Of a DNA stretch of 64,000 bases, positions 25,126 to 40,000 are shown piece after piece. The notes below the pieces were generated by a model that was not told the origin of the DNA, ran no database searches, and was given only the letters and a program-made list of their open reading frames with translations. Position numbers and translations under genes: made by a program. The DNA lies in assembly GCA_948146395.1 (NCBI GenBank), contig OX411556.1, positions 1,240,001-1,304,000 on the forward strand, read 5' to 3'. Source of the stretch: Fragum whitleyi (taxonomy: Eukaryota > Mollusca > Bivalvia > Cardiida > Cardiidae). Numbering within the stretch: position 1 is the stretch's first letter; the number at the start of each line of letters is the position of its first letter.

Positions 25126-28100
25126 ACATCGTCCCAAACACTCGCGTTCGCTAGCTATGCATGTGCGCTTCAAATTGACACCGGTTTCGATGCCGTCTGA
25201 TGCATCCGTCTGTGCGTTTATGCAGCATCCCTGACCCCTTGTTATACGAATTAATAGTAATTATTTAATCCTGATTTAATGTTAATATTTTGGGTACCCA
25301 TTTTTCGATCGACTAATGCGCCCATGCATTCATACCCACATCGTCCCAAACACGCGCGTTCACTAGCTATGCATGTGCGCTTCAAATTGACACCGGTTTC
25401 GATGCCGTCTGATGCATCGGTCTGTGCGTTTATGCAGCATCCCTGACCCCTTGTTATTCGATTTAATAGTAATTATTTAATCCTGATTTAATGTTAAATA
25501 TTTTAGGTAACCATTTTTCGATCGACTGATGCGCCCATGCATTCATACCCACATCGTCCCAAACACTCGCGTTCGCTAGCTATGCATGTGCGCTTCAAAT
25601 TGACACCGGTTTCGATGCCGTCTGATGCATCCGTCTGTGCGTTTATGCAGCGTCCCTGACCCCTTGTTATTCGATTTTATAGTAATTATTTAATCCTGAT
25701 TTAATGTTAAATATTTTGGGTACCAATTTTTCGATCGACTGATGCGCCCATGCATTCATACCCACATTGTCCCAAATACGCACGTTCACTAGCTATGCAT
25801 ATGCGCTTCAAATTGACACCGGTTTCGATGCCGTCTGATGCATCCGTCTTTGCGTTTATGCAGCATCCCTGAGCCCTTGTTATTCGATTTAATAGTAATT
25901 ATTTAATCCTGATTTAATGTTAAATATTTTGGGTACCCATTTTTCGATCGACTGATGCGCCCATGCATTCATACCCACATCGTCCCAAACACTCGCGTTC
26001 GCTAGCTATGCATGTGCGCTTCAAATTGACACCGGTTTCGATGCCGTCTGATGCATCCGTCTGTGCGTTTATGCAGCATCCCTGACCCCTTGTTATTCGA
26101 TTTAATAGTAATTATTTAATCCTGATTTAATGTTAAATATTTTGGGTACCCATTTTTCGATCGACTGATGCGCCCATGCATTCATACCCACATCGTCCCA
26201 AACACTCGCGTTCGCTAGCTATGCATGTGCGCTTCAAATTGACACCGGTTTCGATGCCGTCTGATGCATCCGTCTGTGCGTTTATGCAGCATCCCTGACC
26301 CCTTGTTATTCGATTTAATAGTAATTATTTAATCCTGATTTAATGTTAAATATTTTGGGTACCCATTTTTCGATCGACTGATGCGCCCATGCATTTATAC
26401 CCACATCGTCCCAAACACGCGCGTTCACTAGCTATGCATGTGCGCTTCAAATTGACACCGGTTTCGATGCCGTCTGATGCATCCGTCTGTGCGTTTATGC
26501 AGCATCCCTGACCCCTTGTTATTCGATTTAATAGTAATTATTTAATCCTGATTTAATGTTAAATATTATGGGTACCCATTTTTCGATCGACTGATGCGCC
26601 CATGCATTCATACTCACATCGCCCCAAACACGCGCGTTCGCTAGCTATGCATGTGCGCTTCAAATTGACACCGGTTTCGATGCCGTCTGATGCATCCGTC
26701 TGTGCGTTTATGCAGCATCCCTGACCCCTTGTTATTCGAATTAATAGTAATTATTTAATCCTGATTTAATGTTAAATATTTTGGGTACCCATTTTTCGAT
26801 CGACTGATGCGCCCATGCATTCATACCCACATCGTCCCAAACACTCGCGTTCGCTAGCTATGCATGTGCGCTTCAAATTGACACCGGTTTCGATGCCGTC
26901 TGATGCATCCGTCTGTGCGTTTATGCAGCGTCCCTGACCCCTTGTTATTCGATTTAATAGTTATTATTTAATCCTGATTTAATATTGAATATTTTTTGTA
27001 CCCATTTTTCGATCGACTGATGCGCCCATGCATTCATACCCACATCGCCCCAAACACGCGCGTTCGCTAGCTATTTATGTGCGCTTCCAATTGACACCGG
27101 TTTCGATGCCGTCTGATGCATCCGTCTGTGCGTTTATGCAGCATCCCTGACCCCTTGTTATTCGATTTAATAGTAATTATTTAATCCTGATTTAATGCTA
27201 AATATTTTGGGTACCCATTTTTCGATCGACTGATGCGCCCATGAATTCATACCCACATCGCCCCAAACACGCGCGTTCGCTAGCTATGCATGTGCGCTTC
27301 AAATTGACACCGGTTTCGATGCTGTCTAATGCATCCGTCTGTGCGTTTATGCAGCATCCCTGACCCCTTGTTATTCGATTTAATAGTAATTATTTAATCC
27401 TGATTTAATGTTAAATATTTTGGGTACCCATTTTTCGATCGACTGATGCGCCCATGCATTTATACCCACATCGTCCCAAACACTCGCGTTCGCTAGCTAT
27501 GCATGTGCGCTTCAAATTGACACCGGTTTCGATGCCGTCTGATGCAACCGTCTGTGCGTTTATGCAGCATCCCTGACCCCTTGTTATTCGATTTAATAGT
27601 AATTATTTAATCCTGATTTAATGTTAAATATTTTGGGTACCCATTTTTCGATCGACTGATGCGCCCATAAATTCATACCCACATCGCCCCAAACACGCGC
27701 GTTCGCTAGCTATGCATGTGAGCTTCAAATTGACACCGGTTTCGATGCCGTCTGATGCATCCGTCTGTGTGTTTATGCAGCATCCCTGACCCCTTGTTAT
27801 TCGATTTAATAGTAATTATTTAATCCTGATTTAATGTTAAATATTTTGGGTACCCATTTTTCGATCGACTGATGCGCCCATGCATTCATACCCACATCGT
27901 CCCAAACACTCGCGTTCGCTAGCTATGCATGTGCGCTTCAAATTGACACCGGTTTCGATGCCGTCTGATGCATCCGTCTGTGCGTTTATGCAGCATCCCT
28001 GACCCCTTGTTATTCGATTTAATAGTAATTATTTAATCCTGATTTAATGTTAAATATTTTGGGTACCCATTTTTCGATCGACTGATGCGCCCATGCATTT

Positions 28101-28925
28101 ATACCCACATCGTCCCAAACACTCGCGTTCGCTAGCTATGCATGTGCGCTTCAAATTGACACCGGTTTCGATGCCGTCTGATGCATCCGTCTGTGCGTTT
28201 ATGCAGCATCCCTGACCCCTTGTTATTCGATTTAATAGTAATTATTTAATCCTGATTTAATGTTAAATATTTTGGGTACCCATTTTTCGATCGACTGATG
28301 CGCCCATGCATTCATACCCACATCGCCCCAAACACGCGCGTTCGCTAGCTATGCATGTGCGCTTCAAATTGACACCGGTTTCGATGCCGTCTAATGCATC
28401 CGTCTGTGCCTTTTTGCAGCATCCCTGACCCCTTGTTATTCGATTTAATAGTAATTATTTAATCCTGATTTAATGTTAAATATCTTGGGTACCCATTTTT
28501 CGATCGACTGATGCGCCCATGCATTCATACCTACATCGCCCCAAACACGCGCGTTCGCTAGCTATGCATGTGCGCTTCAAATTGACACCGGTTTCGATGC
28601 CGTCTGATGCATCCGTCTGTGCGTTTATGCAGCATCCCTGACCCCTTGTTATTCGATTTAATAGTAATTATTAAATCCTGATTTAATGTTAAATATTTTG
28701 GGTACCCATTTTTCGATCGACTGATGCGCCCATGCATTTATACCCACATCGTCCCAAACACTCGCGTTCGCTAGCTATGCATGTGCGCTTCAAATTGACA
28801 CCGGTTTCGATGCCGTCTGATGCATCCGTCTGTGCGTTTATGCAGCATCCCTGACCCCTTTTTATTCGATTTAATAGTAATTATTTAATCCTGATTTAAT
28901 GTTAAATATTTTGGGTACCCATTTT
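25125..28925. repeat. Block of about 18 monomers, right copy of a distant pair
   Basis: Copy of 10430-14230 at an offset of 14,695 bp. It contains atacgaatta (25244), the ggtaacc form (25506, here as ttttaggtaa), cattgtcccaaatacg (25765), cccatgaattc (27239), atgtgagctt (27716) and gtgccttttt (28406). Private changes such as ctatttatgt (27071), taatgctaaat (27194), gcccataaattc (27664) and atcttggg (28483) show divergence after copying. The two copies are separated by about 11 kb containing the 20-monomer pair, so this is not a simple tandem repeat. Edges are approximate. Confidence 0.8.
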
Positions 28926-31900
28926 TCGATCGACTGATGCGCTAATGCATTCATACCCACATCGCCCCAAACACGCGCGTTCGCTAGCTATGCATGTGCG
29001 CTTCAAATTGACACCGGTTTCGATGCCGTCTAATGCATCCGTCTGTGCGTTTATGCAGCATCCCTGACCCCTTGTTATTCGATTTAATAGTAATTATTTA
29101 ATTCTGATTTAATGTTAAATATTTTGGGTACCCATTTTTCGATCGACTGATGCGCCCATGCATTTATACCCACATCGTCCCAAACACTCGCGTTCGCTAG
29201 CTATGCATGTGCGCTTCAAATTGACACCGGTTTCGATGCCGTCTGATGCATCCGTCTGTGCGTTTATGCAGCATCCCTGACCCCTTGTTATTCGATTTAA
29301 TAGTAATTATTTAATCCTGATTTAATGTTAAATATTTTGGGTACCCATTCTTCGATCGACTGATGCGCCCATGCATTCATACCCACATCGTCCCAAACAC
29401 TCGCGTTCGCTAGCTATGCATGTGCGCTTCAAATTGACACCGGTTTCGATGCCGTCTGATGCATCGTCTGTGCGTTTATGCAGCATCCCTGACCCCTTGT
29501 TATTCGATTTAATAGTAATTATTTAATCCTGATTTAATGTTAAATATTTTGGGTACCCATTTTTCGATCGACTGATGCGCCCATGCATTCATACCCACAT
29601 CGCCCCAAACACGCGCGTTTGCTAGCTATGCATGTGCGCTTCAAATTGACACCGGTTTCGATGCCGTCTGATGCATCCGTCTGTGCGTTTATGCAGCATC
29701 CCTGACCCCTTGTTATTCGATTTAATAGTAATTATTTAATCCTGATTTAATGTTAAATATTTTGGGTACCCATTTTTCGATCGACTGATGCGCCCATGCA
29801 TTCATACCCACATCGTCCCAAACACTCGCGTTCGCTAGCTATGCATGTGCGCTTCAAATTGACACCGGTTTCGATGCCGTCTGATGCATCCGTCTGTGCG
29901 TTTATGCAGCATCCCTGACCCCTTGTTATTCGATTTAATAGTAATTATTTAATCCTGATTTAATGTTAAATATTTTGGGTACCCATTCTTCGATCGACTG
30001 ATGCGCCCATGCATTCATACCCACATCGTCCCAAACACTCGCGTTCGCTAGCTATGCATGTGCGCTTCAAATTGACACCGGTTTCGATGCCGTCTGATGC
30101 ATCCGTCTGTGCGTTTATGCAGCATCCCTGACCCCTTGTTATTCGATTTAATAGTAATTATTTAATCCTGATTTAATGTTAAATATTTTGGGTACCCATT
30201 CTTCGATCGACTGATGCGCCCATGCATTCATACCCACATCGTCCCAAACACTCGCGTTCGCTAGCTATGCATGTGCGCTTCAAATTGACACCGGTTTCGA
30301 TGCCGTCTGATGCATCGTCTGTGCGTTTATGCAGCATCCCTGACCCCTTGTTATTCGATTTAATAGTAATTATTTAATCCTGATTTAATGTTAAATATTT
30401 TGGGTACCCATTTTTCGATCGACTGATGCGCCCATGCATTCATACCCACATCGCCCCAAACACGCGCGTTTGCTAGCTATGCATGTGCGCTTCAAATTGA
30501 CACCGGTTTCGATGCCGTCTGATGCATCCGTCTGTGCGTTTATGCAGCATCCCTGACCCCTTGTTATTCGATTTAATAGTAATTATTTAATCCTGATTTA
30601 ATGTTAAATATTTTGGGTACCCATTTTTCGATCGACTGATGCGCCCATGCATTCATACCCACATCGTCCCAAACACTCGCGTTCGCTAGCTATGCATGTG
30701 CGCTTCAAATTGACACCGGTTTCGATGCCGTCTGATGCATCCGTCTGTGCGTTTATGCAGCATCCCTGACCCCTTGTTATTCGATTTAATAGTAATTATT
30801 TAATCCTGATTTAATGTTAAATATTTTGGGTACCCATTTTTCGATCGACTGATGCGCCCATGCATTCATACCCACATCGTCCCAAACACGCGCGTTCACT
30901 AGCTATGCATGTGCGCTTCAAATTGACACCGGTTTCGATGCCGTCTGATGCATCCGTCTGTGCGTTTATGCAGCATCCCTGACCCCTTGTTATTCGATTT
31001 AATAGTAATTATTCAATCCTGATTTAATGTTAAATATTTTGAGTACCCATTTTTCGATCGACTGATGCGCCCATGCATTCATACCCACATCGTCCCAAAC
31101 ACTCGCGTTCGCTAGCTATGCATGTGCGCTTCAAATTGACACCGGTTTCGATGCCGTCTGATGCATCGTCTGTGCGTTTATGCAGCATCCCTGACCCCTT
31201 GTTATTCGATTTAATAGTAATTATTTAATCCTGATTTTATGTTAAATATTTTGGGTACCAATTTTTCGATCGACTGATGCGCCCATGCATTCATACCCAC
31301 ATCGTCCCAAACACGCGCGTTCACTAGCTATGCATATGCGCTTCAAATTGACACCGGTTTCGATGCCGTCTGATGCATCCGTCTGTGCGTTTATGCAGCA
31401 TCCCTGACCCCTTGTTATTCGATTTAATAGTAATTATTTAATCCTGATTTAATGTTAAATATTTTGGGTACCCATTTTTCGATCGACTGATGCGCCCATG
31501 CATTCATACCCACATCGCCCCAAACACGCGCGTTTGCTAGCTATGCATGTGCGCTTCAAATTGACACCGGTTTCGATGCCGTCTGATGCATCCGTCTGTG
31601 CGTTTATGCAGCATCCCTGACCCCTTGTTATTCGATTTAATAGTAATTATTTAATCCTGATTTAATGTTAAATATTTTGGGTACCCATTTTTCGATCGAC
31701 TGATGCGCCCATGCATTCATACCCACATCGTCCCAAACACTCGCGTTCGCTAGCTATGCATGTGCGCTTCAAATTGACACCGGTTTCGATGCCGTCTGAT
31801 GCATCCGTCTGTGCGTTTATGCAGCATCCCTGACCCCTTGTTATTCGATTTAATAGTAATTATTTAATCCTGATTTAATGTTAAATATTTTGGGTACCCA

Positions 31901-33430
31901 TTCTTCGATCGACTGATGCGCCCATGCATTCATACCCACATCGTCCCAAACACTCGCGTTCGCTAGCTATGCATGTGCGCTTCAAATTGACACCGGTTTC
32001 GATGCCGTCTGATGCATCCGTCTGTGCGTTTATGCAGCATCCCTGACCCCTTGTTATTCGATTTAATAGTAATTATTTAATCCTGATTTAATGTTAAATA
32101 TTTTGGGTACCCATTCTTCGATCGACTGATGCGCCCATGCATTCATACCCACATCGTCCCAAACACTCGCGTTCGCTAGCTATGCATGTGCGCTTCAAAT
32201 TGACACCGGTTTCGATGCCGTCTGATGCATCGTCTGTGCGTTTATGCAGCATCCCTGACCCCTTGTTATTCGATTTAATAGTAATTATTTAATCCTGATT
32301 TAATGTTAAATATTTTGGGTACCCATTTTTCGATCGACTGATGCGCCCATGCATTCATACCCACATCGCCCCAAACACGCGCGTTTGCTAGCTATGCATG
32401 TGCGCTTCAAATTGACACCGGTTTCGATGCCGTCTGATGCATCCGTCTGTGCGTTTATGCAGCATCCCTGACCCCTTGTTATTCGATTTAATAGTAATTA
32501 TTTAATCCTGATTTAATGTTAAATATTTTGGGTACCCATTTTTCGATCGACTGATGCGCCCATGCATTCATACCCACATCGTCCCAAACACTCGCGTTCG
32601 CTAGCTATGCATGTGCGCTTCAAATTGACACCGGTTTCGATGCCGTCTGATGCATCCGTCTGTGCGTTTATGCAGCATCCCTGACCCCTTGTTATTCGAT
32701 TTAATAGTAATTATTTAATCCTGATTTAATGTTAAATATTTTGGGTACCCATTTTTCGATCGACTGATGCGCCCATGCATTCATACCCACATCGTCCCAA
32801 ACACGCGCGTTCACTAGCTATGCATGTGCGCTTCAAATTGACACCGGTTTCGATGCCGTCTGATGCATCCGTCTGTGCGTTTATGCAGCATCCCTGACCC
32901 CTTGTTATACGATTTAAAAGTAATTATTTAATCCTGATTTAATGTTAATATTTTGGGTACCCATTTTTCGATCGACTAATGCGCCCATGCATTCATACCC
33001 ACATCGTCCCAAACACGCGCGTTCACTAGCTATGCATGTGCGCTTCAAATTGACACCGGTTTCGATGCCGTCTGATGCATCCGTCTGTGCGTTTATGCAG
33101 CATCCCTGACCCCTTGTTATTCGATTTAATAGTAATTATTTAATCCTGATTTTATGTTAAATATTTTGGGTACCAATTTTTCGATCGACTGATGCGCCCA
33201 TGCATTCATACCCACATCGTCCCAAACACGCGCGTTCACTAGCTATGCATATGCGCTTCAAATTGACACCGGTTTCGATGCCGTCTGATGCATCCGTCTG
33301 TGCGTTTATGCAGCATCCCTGACCCCTTGTTATTCGATTTAATAGTAATTATTTAATCCTGATTTAATGTTAAATATTTTGGGTACCCATTTTTCGATCG
33401 ACTGATGCGCCCATGCATTCATACCCATAA
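28925..33430. repeat. Nested 4- and 9-monomer repeats
   Basis: Two periods overlap here. An 851-bp offset (4 x 213 minus 1) links the cattcttcg forms at 29348 and 30199, the gcatcgtctg deletions at 29461 and 30312, and the gtttgctagc forms near 29618 and 30469. The same deletion occurs again at 31163 (851 bp on) and at 32227 (five units on). A 1,915-bp offset (9 x 213 minus 2) links cattcttcg at 30199 and 32114, and the ttttatg plus accaatt unit near 31234 and 33149. The first units resemble 2.9 kb, with gcgctaatgc near 28939. Agreement at each offset is patchy, which fits overlapping exchanges. Confidence 0.75.
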
Positions 33431-36400
33431 CGCCCTAAACACGCGCGTTCGCTAGCTATGCATGTGCGCTTCAAATTGACACCGGTTTCGATGCCGTCTG
33501 ATGCATCCGTCTGTGCGTTTATGCAGCATCCCTGACCCCTTGTTATTCGATTTAATAGTAATTATTTAATCCTGATTTAATGTTAAATATTTTGGGTACC
33601 CATTTTTCGATCGACTGATGCGCCCATGCATTCATACCCACATCGCCCCAAACACGCGCGTTCGCTAGCTATGCATGTGCGCTTCAAATTGACACCGGTT
33701 TCGATGCCGTCTGATGCATCCGTCTGTGCGTTTATGCAGCATCCCTGACCCCTTGTTATTCGATTTAATAGTAATTATTTAATCCTGATTTAATGTTAAA
33801 TATTTTGGGTACCCATTTTTCGATCGACTGATGCGCCCATGCATTCATACCCACATCGCCCCAAACACGCGCGTTCGCTAGCTATGCATGTGCGCTTCAA
33901 ATTGACACCGGTTTCGATGCCGTCTGATGCATCCGTCTGTGCGTTTATGCAGCATCCCTGACCCCTTGTTATTCGATTTAATAGTAATTATTTAATCCTG
34001 ATTTAATGTTAAATATTTTGGGTACCCATTTTTCGATCGACTGATGCGCCCATGCATTCATACCCACATCGTCCCAAACACTCGCGTTCGCTAGCTATGC
34101 ATGTGCGCTTCAAATTGACACCGGTTTCGATGCCGTCTGATGCATCCGTCTGTGCGTTTATGCAGCGTCCCTGACCCCTTGTTATTCGATTTAATAGTAA
34201 TTATTTAATCCTGATTTAATGTTAAATATTTTGGGTACCCATTTTTCGATCGACTGATGCGCCCATGCATTCATACCCACATCGTCCCAAACACGCGCGT
34301 TCACTAGCTATGCATGTGCGCTTCAAATTGACACCGGTTTCGATGCCGTCTGATGCATCCGTCTGTGCGTTTATGCAGCATCCCTGACCCCTTGTTATTC
34401 GATTTAATAGTAATTATTTAATCCTGATTTAATGTTAAATATTTTGGGTACCCATTTTTCGATCGACTGATGCGCCCATGCATTCATACCCACATCGCCC
34501 CAAACACGCGCGTTCGCTAGCTATGCATGTGCGCTTCAAATTGACACCGGTTTCGATGCCGTCTGATGCATCCGTCTGTGCGTTTATGCAGCATCCCTGA
34601 CCCCTTGTTATTCGATTTAATAGTAATTATTTAATCCTGATTTAATGTTAAATATTTTGGGTACACATTTTTCGATCGACTGATGCGCCCATGCATTCAT
34701 ACCCACATCGCCCTAAACACGCGCGTTCGCTAGCTATGCATGTGCGCTTCAAATTGACACCGGTTTCGATGCCGTCTGATGCATCGGTCTGTGCGTTTAT
34801 GCAGCATCCCTGATCCCTTGTTATTCGATTTAATAGTAATTATTTAATCCTGATTTAATGTTAAATATTTTGGGTACCCATTTTTCGATCGACTGATGCG
34901 CCCATGCATTCATACCCACATCGTCCCAAACACTCGCGTTCGCTAGCTATGCATGTGCGCTTCAAATTGACACCGGTTTCGATGCCGTCTGATGCATCCG
35001 TCTGTGCGTTTATGCAGCGTCCCTGACCCCTTGTTATTCGATTTAATAGTAATTATTTAATCCTGATTTAATGTTAAATATTTTAGGTACTAATTTTTCG
35101 ATCGACTGATGCGCCCATGCATTCATACCCACATCGTCCCAAACACGCGCGTTCACTAGCTATGCATATGCGCTTCAAATTGACACCGGTTTCGATGCCG
35201 TCTGATGCATCCGTCTGTGCGTTTATGCAGCATCCCTGACCCCTTGTTATTCGATTTAATAGTAATTATTTAATCCTGATTTAATGTTAAATATTTTGGG
35301 TACCCATTTTTCGATCGACTGATGCGCCCATGCATTCATACCCATAAGGCCCCAAACACGCGCGTTCGCTAGCTATGCATGTGCGCTTCAAATTGACACC
35401 GGTTTCGATGCCGTCTGATGCATCCGTCTGTGCGTTTATGCAGCATCCCTGACCCCTTGTTATTCGATTTAATAGTAATTATTTAATCCTGATTTAATGT
35501 TAAATATTTTGGGTACCCATTTTTCGATCGACTGATGCGCCCATGCATTCATACCCACATCGCCCCAAACACGCGCGTTCGCTAGCTATGCATGTGCGCT
35601 TCAAATTGACACCGGTTTCGATGCCGTCTGATGCATCCGTCTGTGCGTTTATGCAGCATCCCTGACCCCTTGTTATTCGATTTAATAATAATTATTTAAT
35701 CCTGATTTAATGTTAAATATTTTGGGTACCCATTTTTCGATCGACTGATGCGCCCATGCATTCATACCCACATCGCCCCAAACACGCGCGTTCGTTAGCT
35801 ATGCATGTGCGCTTTAAATTGACACCGGTTTCGATGCCGTCTGATGCATCGGTCTGTGCGTTTATGCAGCATCCCTGACCCCTTGTTATTCGATTTAATA
35901 GTAATTATTTAATCCTGATTTAATGTTAAATATTTTGGGTACCCATTTTTCGATCGACTGATGCGTCCATGCATTCATACCCACATCGTCCCAAACACTC
36001 GCGTTCGCTAGCTATGCATGTGCGCTTCAAATTGACACCGGTTTCGATGCCGTCTGATGCATCCGTCTGTGCGTTTATGCAGCGTCCCTGACCCCTTGTT
36101 ATTCGATTTAATAGTAATTATTTAATCCTGATTTAATGTTAAATATTTTGGGTACCCATTTTTCGATCGACTGATGCGCCCATGCATTCATACCCACATC
36201 GTCCCAAACACGCGCGTTCACTAGCTATGCATGTGCGCTTCAAATTGACACCGGTTTCGATGCCGTCTGATGCATCCGTCTGTGCGTTTATGCAGCATCC
36301 CTGACCCCTTGTTATTCGATTTAATAGTAATTATTTAATCCTGATTTAATGTTAAATATTTTGGGTACCCATTTTTCGATCGACTGATGCGCCCATGCAT

Positions 36401-37020
36401 TCATACCCACATCGCCCCAAACACGCGCGTTCGCTAGCTATGCATGTGCGCTTCAAATTGACACCGGTTTCGATGCCGTCTGATGCATCCGTCTGTGCGT
36501 TTATGCAGCATCCCTGACCCCTTGTTATTCGATTTAATAGTAATTATTTAATCCTGATTTAATGTTAAATATTTTGGGTACCCATTTTTCGATCGACTGA
36601 TGCGCCCATGCATTCATACCCACATCGCCCCAAACACGCGCGTTCGCTAGCTATGCATGTGCGCTTCAAATTGACACCGGTTTCGATGCTGTCTAATGCA
36701 TCCGTCTGTGCGTTTATGCAGCATCCCTGACCCCTTGTTATTCGATTTAATAGTAATTATTTAATCCTGATTTAATGTTAAATATTTTGGGTACCCATTT
36801 TTCGATCGACTGATGCGCCCATGCATTCATACCCACATCGTCCCAAACACTCGCGTTCGCTAGCTATGCATGTGCGCTTCAAATTGACACCGGTTTCGAT
36901 GCCGTCTGATGCATCCGTCTGTGCGTTTATGCAGCATCCCTGACCCATTGTTATTCGATTTAATAGTAATTATTTAATCCTGATTTAATGTTAAATATTA
37001 TGGGTACCCATTTTTCGATC
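33100..37020. repeat. 20-monomer block, third diverged copy
   Basis: This stretch matches copy 1 of the 20-monomer block at an offset of 17,673 bp (83 x 213 minus six deletions). Examples are cataacgccctaaac at 33426, the ggtactaatt form near 35086, gctgtctaatg near 36688 and the aaatattatg form near 36993. It has its own changes: tacacattt (34671), ccctaaac (34711), cataaggcccc (35345), ttcgttagc (35793) and gcgtccatg (35964). The left end, with atacgatttaaaag near 32907, aligns at an 85-monomer offset instead, so about two monomers were lost between the two parts. It is clearly older than the 15-23 kb tandem pair. Confidence 0.78.
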
Positions 37021-40000
37021 GACTGATGCGCCCATGCATTCATACCCACATCGCCCCAAACACGCGCGTTCGCTAGCTATGCATGTGCGCTTCAAATTGA
37101 CACCGGTTTCGATGCCGTCTGATGCATCCGTCTGTGCGTTTATGCAGCATCCCTGACCCCTTGTTATTCGATTTAATAGTAATTATTTAATCCTGATTTA
37201 ATGTTAAATATTTTGGGTACCCATTTTTCGATCGACTGATGCGCCCATGCATTCATACCCACATCGTCCCAAATACTCGCGTTCGCTAGCTATGCATGTG
37301 CGCTTCAAATTGACACCGGTTTCGATGCCGTCTGATGCATCCGTCTGTGCGTTTATGCAGCATCCCTGACCCCTTGTTATTCGATTTAATAGTAATTATT
37401 TAATCCTGATTTAATGTTAAATATTTTGGGTACCCATTTTTCGATCGACTGATGCGCCCATGCATTCATACCCACATCGTCCCAAACACTCGCGTTCGCT
37501 AGCTATGCATGTGCGCTTCAAATTGACACCGGTTTCGATGCCGTCTGATGCATCCGTCTGTGCGTTTATGCAGCATCCCTGACCCCTTGTTATTCGATTT
37601 AATAGTAATTATTTAATCCTGATTTAATGTTAAATATTTTGGGTACCCATTTTTCGATCGACTGATGCGCCCATGCATTCATACCCACATCGTCCCAAAC
37701 ACGCGCGTTCACTAGCTATGCATGTGCGCTTCAAATTGACACCGGTTTCGATGCCGTCTGATGCATCCGTATGTGCGTTTATGCAGCATCCCTGACCCCT
37801 TGTTATTCGATTTAATAGTAATTATTTAATCCTGATTTAATGTTAAATATTTTGGGTACCCATTTTTCGATCGACTGATGCGCCCATGCATTCATACCCA
37901 CATCGTCCCAAACACTCGCGTTCGCTAGCTATGCATGTGCGCTTCAAATTGACACCGGTTTCGATGCCGTCTGATGCATCCGTCTGTGCGTTTATGCAGC
38001 GTCCCTGACCCCTTGTTATTCGATTTAATAGTTATTATTTAATCCTGATTTAATGTTAAATATTTTGGGTACCCATTTTTCGATCGACTGATGCGCCCAT
38101 GCATTCATACCCACATCGTCCCAAACACGCGCGTTCACTAGCTATGCATGTGCGCTTCAAATTGACACCGGTTTCGATGCCGTCTGATGCATCCGTCTGT
38201 GCGTTTATGCAGCATCCCTGACCCCTTGTTATTCGATTTAATAGTAATTATTTAATCCTGATTTAATGTTAAATATTTTGGGTACCCATTTTTCGATAGA
38301 CTGATGCGCCCATGCATTCATACCCACATCGCCCCAAACACGCGCGTTCGCTAGCTATGCATATGCGCTTCCAATTGACACCGGTTTCTATGCCGTCTGA
38401 TGCATCCGTCTGTGCGTTTATGCAGCATCCCTGACCCCTTGTTATTCGATTTAATAGTAATTATTTAATCCTGATTTAATGTTAAATATTTTGGGTACCC
38501 ATTTTTCGATCGACTGATGCGCCCATGCATTCATACCCACATCGTCCCAAACACTCGCGTTCGCTAGCTATGCATGTGCGCTTCAAATTGACACCGGTTT
38601 CGATGCCGTCTGATGCATCCGTCTGTGCGTTTATGCAGCATCCCTGACCCCTTGTTATTCGATTTAATAGTAATTATTTAATCCTGATTTAATGTTAAAT
38701 ATTTTGGGTACCCATTTTTCGATCGACTGATGCGCCCATGCATTCATACCCACATCGTCCCAAACACTCGCGTTCGCTAGCTATGCATGTGCGCTTCAAA
38801 TTGACACCGGTTTCGATGCCGTCTGATGCATCCGTCTGTGCGTTTATGCAGCATCCCTGACCCCTTGTTATTCGATTTAATAGTAATTATTTAATCCTGA
38901 TTTAATGTTAAATATTTTGGGTACCCATTTTTCGATCGACTGATGCGCCCATGCATTCATACCCACATCGTCCCAAACACTCGCGTTCGCTAGCTATGCA
39001 TGTGCGCTTCAAATTGACACCGGTTTCGATGCCGTCTGATGCATCCGTCTGTGCGTTTATGCAGCATCCCTGACCCCTTGTTATTCGATTTAATAGTAAT
39101 TATTTAATCCTGATTTAATGTTAAATATTTTGGGTACCCATTTTTCGATCGACTGATGCGCCCATGCATTCATACCCACATCGTCCCAAACACGCGCGTT
39201 CACTAGCTATGCATGTGCGCTTCAAATTGACACCGGTTTCGATGCCGTCTGATGCATCCGTCTGTGCGTTTATGCAGCATCCCTGACCCCTTGTTATTCG
39301 ATTTAATAATAATTATTTAATCCTGATTTAATGTTAAATATTTTGGGTACCCATTTTTCGATCGACTGATGCGCCCATGCATTCATACCCACATCGCCCC
39401 AAACACGCGCGTTCGCTAGCTATGCATGTGCGCTTCAAATTGACACCGGTGTCGATGCTGTCTAATGCATCCGTCTGTGCGTTTATGCAGCATCCCTGAC
39501 CCCTTGTTATTCGATTTAATAGTAATTATTTAATCCTGATTTAATGTTAAATATTTTGGGTACCCATTTTTCGATCGACTGATGCGCCCATGCATTCATA
39601 CCCACATCGTCCCAAACACTCGAGTTCGCTAGCTATGCATGTGCGCTTCAAATTGACACCGGTTTCGATGCCGTCTGATGCATCCGTCTGTGCGTTTATG
39701 CAGCATCCCTGACCCCTTGTTATTCGATTTAATAGTAATTATTTAATCCTGATTTAATGTTAAATATTTTGGGTACCCATTTTTCGATCGACTGATGCGC
39801 CCATGCATTCATACCCACATCGCCCCAAACACGCGCGTTCGCTAGCTATGCATGTGCGCTTCAAATTGACACCGGTTTCGATGCCGTCTGATGCATCCGT
39901 CTGTGCGTTTATGCAGCATCCCTGACCCCTTGTTATTCGATTTAATAGTAATTATTTAATGCTGATTTAATGTTAAATATTTTGGGTACCCATTTTTCGA

